A stretch of 20,884 nucleotides of DNA, from the NCBI RefSeq assembly GCF_009496285.1, contig NZ_WIJK01000028.1, forward strand, positions 1-20,884. The letters are read 5' to 3'. A program made the position numbers and the translations under genes. Numbering within the stretch: position 1 is the first letter of the stretch; each line of letters starts with the position of its first letter. Source of the DNA: Streptococcus mitis (GTDB lineage: Bacteria > Bacillota > Bacilli > Lactobacillales > Streptococcaceae). Under the pieces are notes generated by a model. That model did no database searches and was not told where the DNA came from. It saw only the letters and a list, made by a program, of their open reading frames with translations. Positions 16,567 to 20,884 of the stretch are shown piece after piece.

Positions 16567-16570
<4 letters not shown>
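16055..16570 (+). CDS. grpE: Nucleotide exchange factor GrpE
   Basis: The 171-residue co-chaperone releases ADP from DnaK. An acidic, disordered N-terminus (about 1-35, [16 protein letters not shown]) leads into the long dimeric helix (about 36-90, [17 protein letters not shown]), then the beta-wing domain ([16 protein letters not shown], about 118-135; [17 protein letters not shown] at the end). The start at 16055 is chosen because AAGGAGG lies 5 nt before it; an upstream in-frame TTG at 16031 lies ahead of that site. The TAG stop is part of an 8-bp inverted repeat that opens the structured grpE-dnaK region. Confidence 0.96.
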
Positions 16571-18763
<2,193 letters not shown>

Positions 18764-18862
18764 AATAGTCCAGTGGCTTGTTTTAGCTCGTAATAATAGC
18801 AACTCTAAGTAAGTGGTGTCTATTAGATTATTTTAGCAATCACTTAAAAGAAGGAGGAACGT

Positions 18863-19270
18863 ATGAGAATTGGTGAAATGGTTGATCAACTTGAGAATCA
18901 AGGATTAAAGATTGATATTTTTGCATATGATGGGAAACCGACAATTTCAGTATTTTATTTAGATCATAAAAAAAGAGGAAATAAATTTATTGAGATTTAT
19001 GGCAAGAAAGATAATTCTATAGATTTTCTTTATGAAAATATGGAAGTTGCAAAACAAGATTATTATAAAAAATATGATGTTTCCATAGTGAAATTTCATA
19101 AAGAAACAATTTCGCCCACTTCTCTACTGGAATTTATTGAAAAAACGAGTGATGATGGCCCTATCACGAAACAAATAAAAATTGAGAACTGTAGCGACGA
19201 AGATTCTATTGAAGTTGCTGTTTCTAGTTACAATGTAGTCAAAGAGCTTTGTCAAGTTAGAAAAAAATGA
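18863..19270 (+). CDS. Hypothetical protein between dnaK and dnaJ
   Basis: I do not recognise this 135-residue protein. It has no signal peptide or membrane span. The first half is a mixed alpha/beta stretch (MRIGEMVDQLENQGLKIDIFAYDGKPTISVF in pieces) and the second half is acidic (FIEKTSDDGP, ENCSDEDSIEV) with a basic end VRKK. Codon use is distinctly AT-rich (many AAA, ATT and AAT codons) beside the optimal codons of dnaK and dnaJ, suggesting low expression or acquisition. AAGGAGGA is well placed before the ATG. A terminator follows. I recall a hypothetical gene at the same place in pneumococcus, so it may be an old resident of the locus. Confidence 0.75.
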   Translation: MRIGEMVDQLENQGLKIDIFAYDGKPTISVFYLDHKKRGNKFIEIYGKKDNSIDFLYENMEVAKQDYYKKYDVSIVKFHKETISPTSLLEFIEKTSDDGPITKQIKIENCSDEDSIEVAVSSYNVVKELCQVRKK

Positions 19271-19316
19271 TGTTCCAATTTCTATTTTGAAATGGTTAAT
19301 CACTCAAGCGGAGAAG

Positions 19317-19346
19317 ACAGAGGTTGCAACCCAGCCTCTGTTTTTC
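19317..19346 (+). terminator. Terminator between the hypothetical gene and dnaJ
   Basis: A perfect 7-bp stem ACAGAGG / CCTCTGT (19317-19323 with 19335-19341) is followed by TTTT. It implies that dnaJ needs its own promoter or read-through. Confidence 0.8.
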
Positions 19347-19399
19347 GATAAAAAGGAACGATACTAATGTTTTGATTCGTTTCGCAATAACAATAGAAA

Positions 19400-19579
19400 G
19401 GAACAAGTGTGTTCGTAACTGAACACGGGTTCCAGAATTTCTTACTTAATCTGAAAGAAAGGACAAAGAGCGTTCGAGAAATTGAACTCGAGCGGAAAGC
19501 TTGGAAATTAGATAAACCTCCTAAGAAATCAGAATTTCTTGTCGGTTTCCTAAATTTCAGTCGCTTTCTGTTCGCTCTT
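19400..19579 (+). promoter_or_regulatory. Structured dnaJ leader: one hairpin and one long imperfect stem-loop
   Basis: GTGTTC/GAACAC (19409-19414 with 19421-19426) extends to GGAAC/GTTCC (19400-19404 with 19429-19433). A second structure spans 19466-19579: outer AAGAGCG/CGCTCTT, then AGCGGAAAGC opposite GCTTTCTGTTCGCT, then GGAAATTAGATAAACC opposite GGTTTCCTAAATTTC, with the inner hairpin AAGAAAT/ATTTCTT. It ends 10 bp before the dnaJ ATG. No clear promoter was found in 19347-19400. Confidence 0.6.
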
Positions 19580-19612
19580 AGTATCTTGTATGAACAATAC
19601 AGAATTTTATGA
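19409..19612 (+). CDS. Possible leader ORF coupled to dnaJ
   Basis: A GTG-started frame of 67 codons has AAAGGA 6 nt upstream (19397-19402). It runs through the whole dnaJ leader and stops at TGA 19610-19612, 20 bases inside dnaJ. The peptide is basic with a hydrophobic end ([21 protein letters not shown]). No family is recognised. The same DNA forms a long imperfect stem-loop, so the open frame may be accidental. If translated, it would bring ribosomes to the dnaJ start, which has no Shine-Dalgarno. Confidence 0.28.
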   Translation: MFVTEHGFQNFLLNLKERTKSVREIELERKAWKLDKPPKKSEFLVGFLNFSRFLFALSILYEQYRIL

Positions 19613-20726
19613 CCGTTTGGGCGTTTCAAAGAATGCATCTCAAGATGAGATCAAGAAAGCCTATCGGAAATTATCTAAAAAATATCACCCAGATATCAAT
19701 AAAGAACCTGGTGCTGAGGAAAAGTACAAGGAAGTTCAAGAAGCTTATGAGACTTTGAGCGATGAACAGAAACGTGCTGCCTATGACCAATATGGAGCTG
19801 CGGGTGCCAATGGTGGTTTTGGTGGTGCTGGCGGTTTCGGAGGCTTCGACGGAGCAGGTGGCTTTGGCGGATTTGAAGATATCTTCTCAAGCTTCTTTGG
19901 TGGTGGCGGTGCATCACGTAATCCAAACGCCCCTCGTCAAGGTGACGACCTCCAGTATCGCGTTCATTTGACTTTTGAAGAAGCTATTTTTGGTACAGAA
20001 AAGGAAGTCAAATATAATCGTGAAGCAAGCTGTCGTACTTGTAATGGGTCTGGTGCTAAACCTGGAACAAGTCCAGTGACTTGTGGACGCTGTCATGGTT
20101 CAGGTGTGATCAATGTGGACACCCAAACACCACTCGGTATGATGCGTCGCCAAGTAACCTGTGATGTCTGTCATGGCCGTGGTCAAGAAATCAAAGATCC
20201 ATGTACAACCTGTCATGGAACTGGTCATGAAAAACAAGCCCATAGCGTACACGTAAAAATCCCTGCTGGTGTGGAAACAGGTCAACAGATCCGCCTAGCT
20301 GGTCAAGGTGAAGCAGGATTTAACGGTGGACCATATGGTGACTTGTACGTGGTGGTTTCAGTTGAAGCTAGTGATAAGTTTGAACGTGAAGGAACCACTA
20401 TCTTCTACAATTTGAACCTCAATTTTGTTCAAGCAGCACTTGGTGATACAGTAGATATCCCTACAGTTCATGGTGATGTAGAATTAGTCATTCCAGAAGG
20501 AACTCAGACTGGTAAACGATTCCGCCTACGTGGTAAAGGTGCGCCTAGCCTTCGTGGTGGTGCCCTTGGTGACCAATACGTTACTGTCAATGTTGTTACC
20601 CCAACAGGTTTGAATGACCGCCAAAAAGCAGCCTTGAAAGAATTCGCAGCTGCAGGTGATTTGAAAGTAAATCCAAAGAAAAAAGGCTTCTTTGACCATA
20701 TTAAGGATGCCTTTGAAGGAGAATAA
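19590..20726 (+). CDS. dnaJ: Chaperone DnaJ (Hsp40, type I)
   Basis: The 378-residue co-chaperone stimulates DnaK ATPase and delivers substrates. The J-domain (1-68) has HPD at 33-35. A Gly/Phe-rich linker (about 70-105) precedes the zinc domain with four CxxCxGxG-type repeats ([32 protein letters not shown]). C-terminal substrate domains I and II follow ([15 protein letters not shown] and [23 protein letters not shown] in pieces). The start is fixed by the conserved N-terminus [16 protein letters not shown]. Unusually, there is no Shine-Dalgarno in the 20 bases before the ATG, only a long stem-loop. A UUCG-loop terminator follows. Confidence 0.97.
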   Translation: MNNTEFYDRLGVSKNASQDEIKKAYRKLSKKYHPDINKEPGAEEKYKEVQEAYETLSDEQKRAAYDQYGAAGANGGFGGAGGFGGFDGAGGFGGFEDIFSSFFGGGGASRNPNAPRQGDDLQYRVHLTFEEAIFGTEKEVKYNREASCRTCNGSGAKPGTSPVTCGRCHGSGVINVDTQTPLGMMRRQVTCDVCHGRGQEIKDPCTTCHGTGHEKQAHSVHVKIPAGVETGQQIRLAGQGEAGFNGGPYGDLYVVVSVEASDKFEREGTTIFYNLNLNFVQAALGDTVDIPTVHGDVELVIPEGTQTGKRFRLRGKGAPSLRGGALGDQYVTVNVVTPTGLNDRQKAALKEFAAAGDLKVNPKKKGFFDHIKDAFEGE

Positions 20727-20736
20727 AGCATAAAGT

Positions 20737-20760
20737 AAAAAGAGCCTTCGGGCTCTTTTC
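20737..20760 (+). terminator. Terminator after dnaJ
   Basis: AAAAGAGCC-TTCG-GGCTCTTTT is a perfect 9-bp stem with the very stable UUCG tetraloop, 10 bp after the dnaJ stop. It is symmetric enough to act in both directions. Confidence 0.95.
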
Positions 20761-20769
20761 AGAACGAAG

Positions 20770-20799
20770 ACAAACGTCATTTTTGGTGTTTGTTTTTTT
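20770..20799 (+). terminator. Possible second terminator
   Basis: ACAAAC (20770-20775) pairs with GTTTGT (20788-20793), followed by TTTTTT. It is AT-rich and weak and may back up the dnaJ terminator. 20800-20884 shows no gene. Confidence 0.4.
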
Positions 20800-20884
20800 C
20801 TGTTTTCAAAAATATGTTGTCTCATCATCTGATATTCCATTCAAAAATCGGATTTAGAACAAAATAAAAAGGGATATTCTCTAT

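Noticed and set aside
19300..19638. Minus-strand frame across the dnaJ leader (112 codons)
   Set aside because: It crosses a terminator and a near-palindromic stem-loop, which opens frames on both strands by symmetry; no ribosome site was seen.

Overview
The window is a chromosomal segment of a low-GC Gram-positive coccus, almost certainly a mitis-group Streptococcus. The evidence is a pneumococcal-type BOX element and a 107-bp RUP-type element near the left end, plus proteins (EstA, UvrC, PBP2x, DnaK, DnaJ) that look very close to pneumococcal ones as I remember them. Several points argue for a commensal relative (mitis/oralis/infantis type) rather than S. pneumoniae itself: gene order, no murM/murN between estA and uvrC, no type I restriction locus between glnA and hrcA, and a divergent pbp2X. 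All real genes are on the + strand.

Layout. 1-1000: no intact gene; nested hairpins, the BOX and RUP elements, a decayed minus-strand reading frame and the promoter/leader of an RNase J2 gene. 1001-6209: rnjB, the serine esterase estA, a membrane-anchored matrixin-type zinc protease and the excision nuclease gene uvrC. 6281-10799: the division/cell-wall cluster rsmH-ftsL-pbp2X-mraY, tightly packed. 10926-13270: a small FUSC-like membrane protein, then glnR-glnA behind a GlnR operator. 13390-14832: a three-gene accessory module, a PadR regulator and two paralogous DUF2812 membrane proteins, with a promoter buried in a direct repeat. 14857-20760: the heat-shock locus hrcA-grpE-dnaK-(hypothetical)-dnaJ with two CIRCE operators.

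How the parts work together. RNase J2 acts in RNA decay. RsmH modifies 16S rRNA, while FtsL, PBP2x and MraY build septal peptidoglycan. GlnR represses glnRA when nitrogen is plentiful, probably together with glutamine synthetase. HrcA, through CIRCE, represses the DnaK chaperone operon. Compared with the pneumococcal order as I remember it, the window joins three blocks that are separate there (rnjB-estA-uvrC; rsmH-mraY; exporter-glnRA-hrcA-dnaJ).

Most unusual non-housekeeping content: the PadR/DUF2812 pair module; a perfect CIRCE that also has the form of an intrinsic terminator; a 369-bp hairpin-rich region between grpE and dnaK; a dnaJ start with no Shine-Dalgarno, behind a long stem-loop and a possible coupled leader ORF; and promoters so close to the uvrC and rsmH starts that leaderless mRNAs are predicted. 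Family calls rest on motifs and memory; no database search was run.
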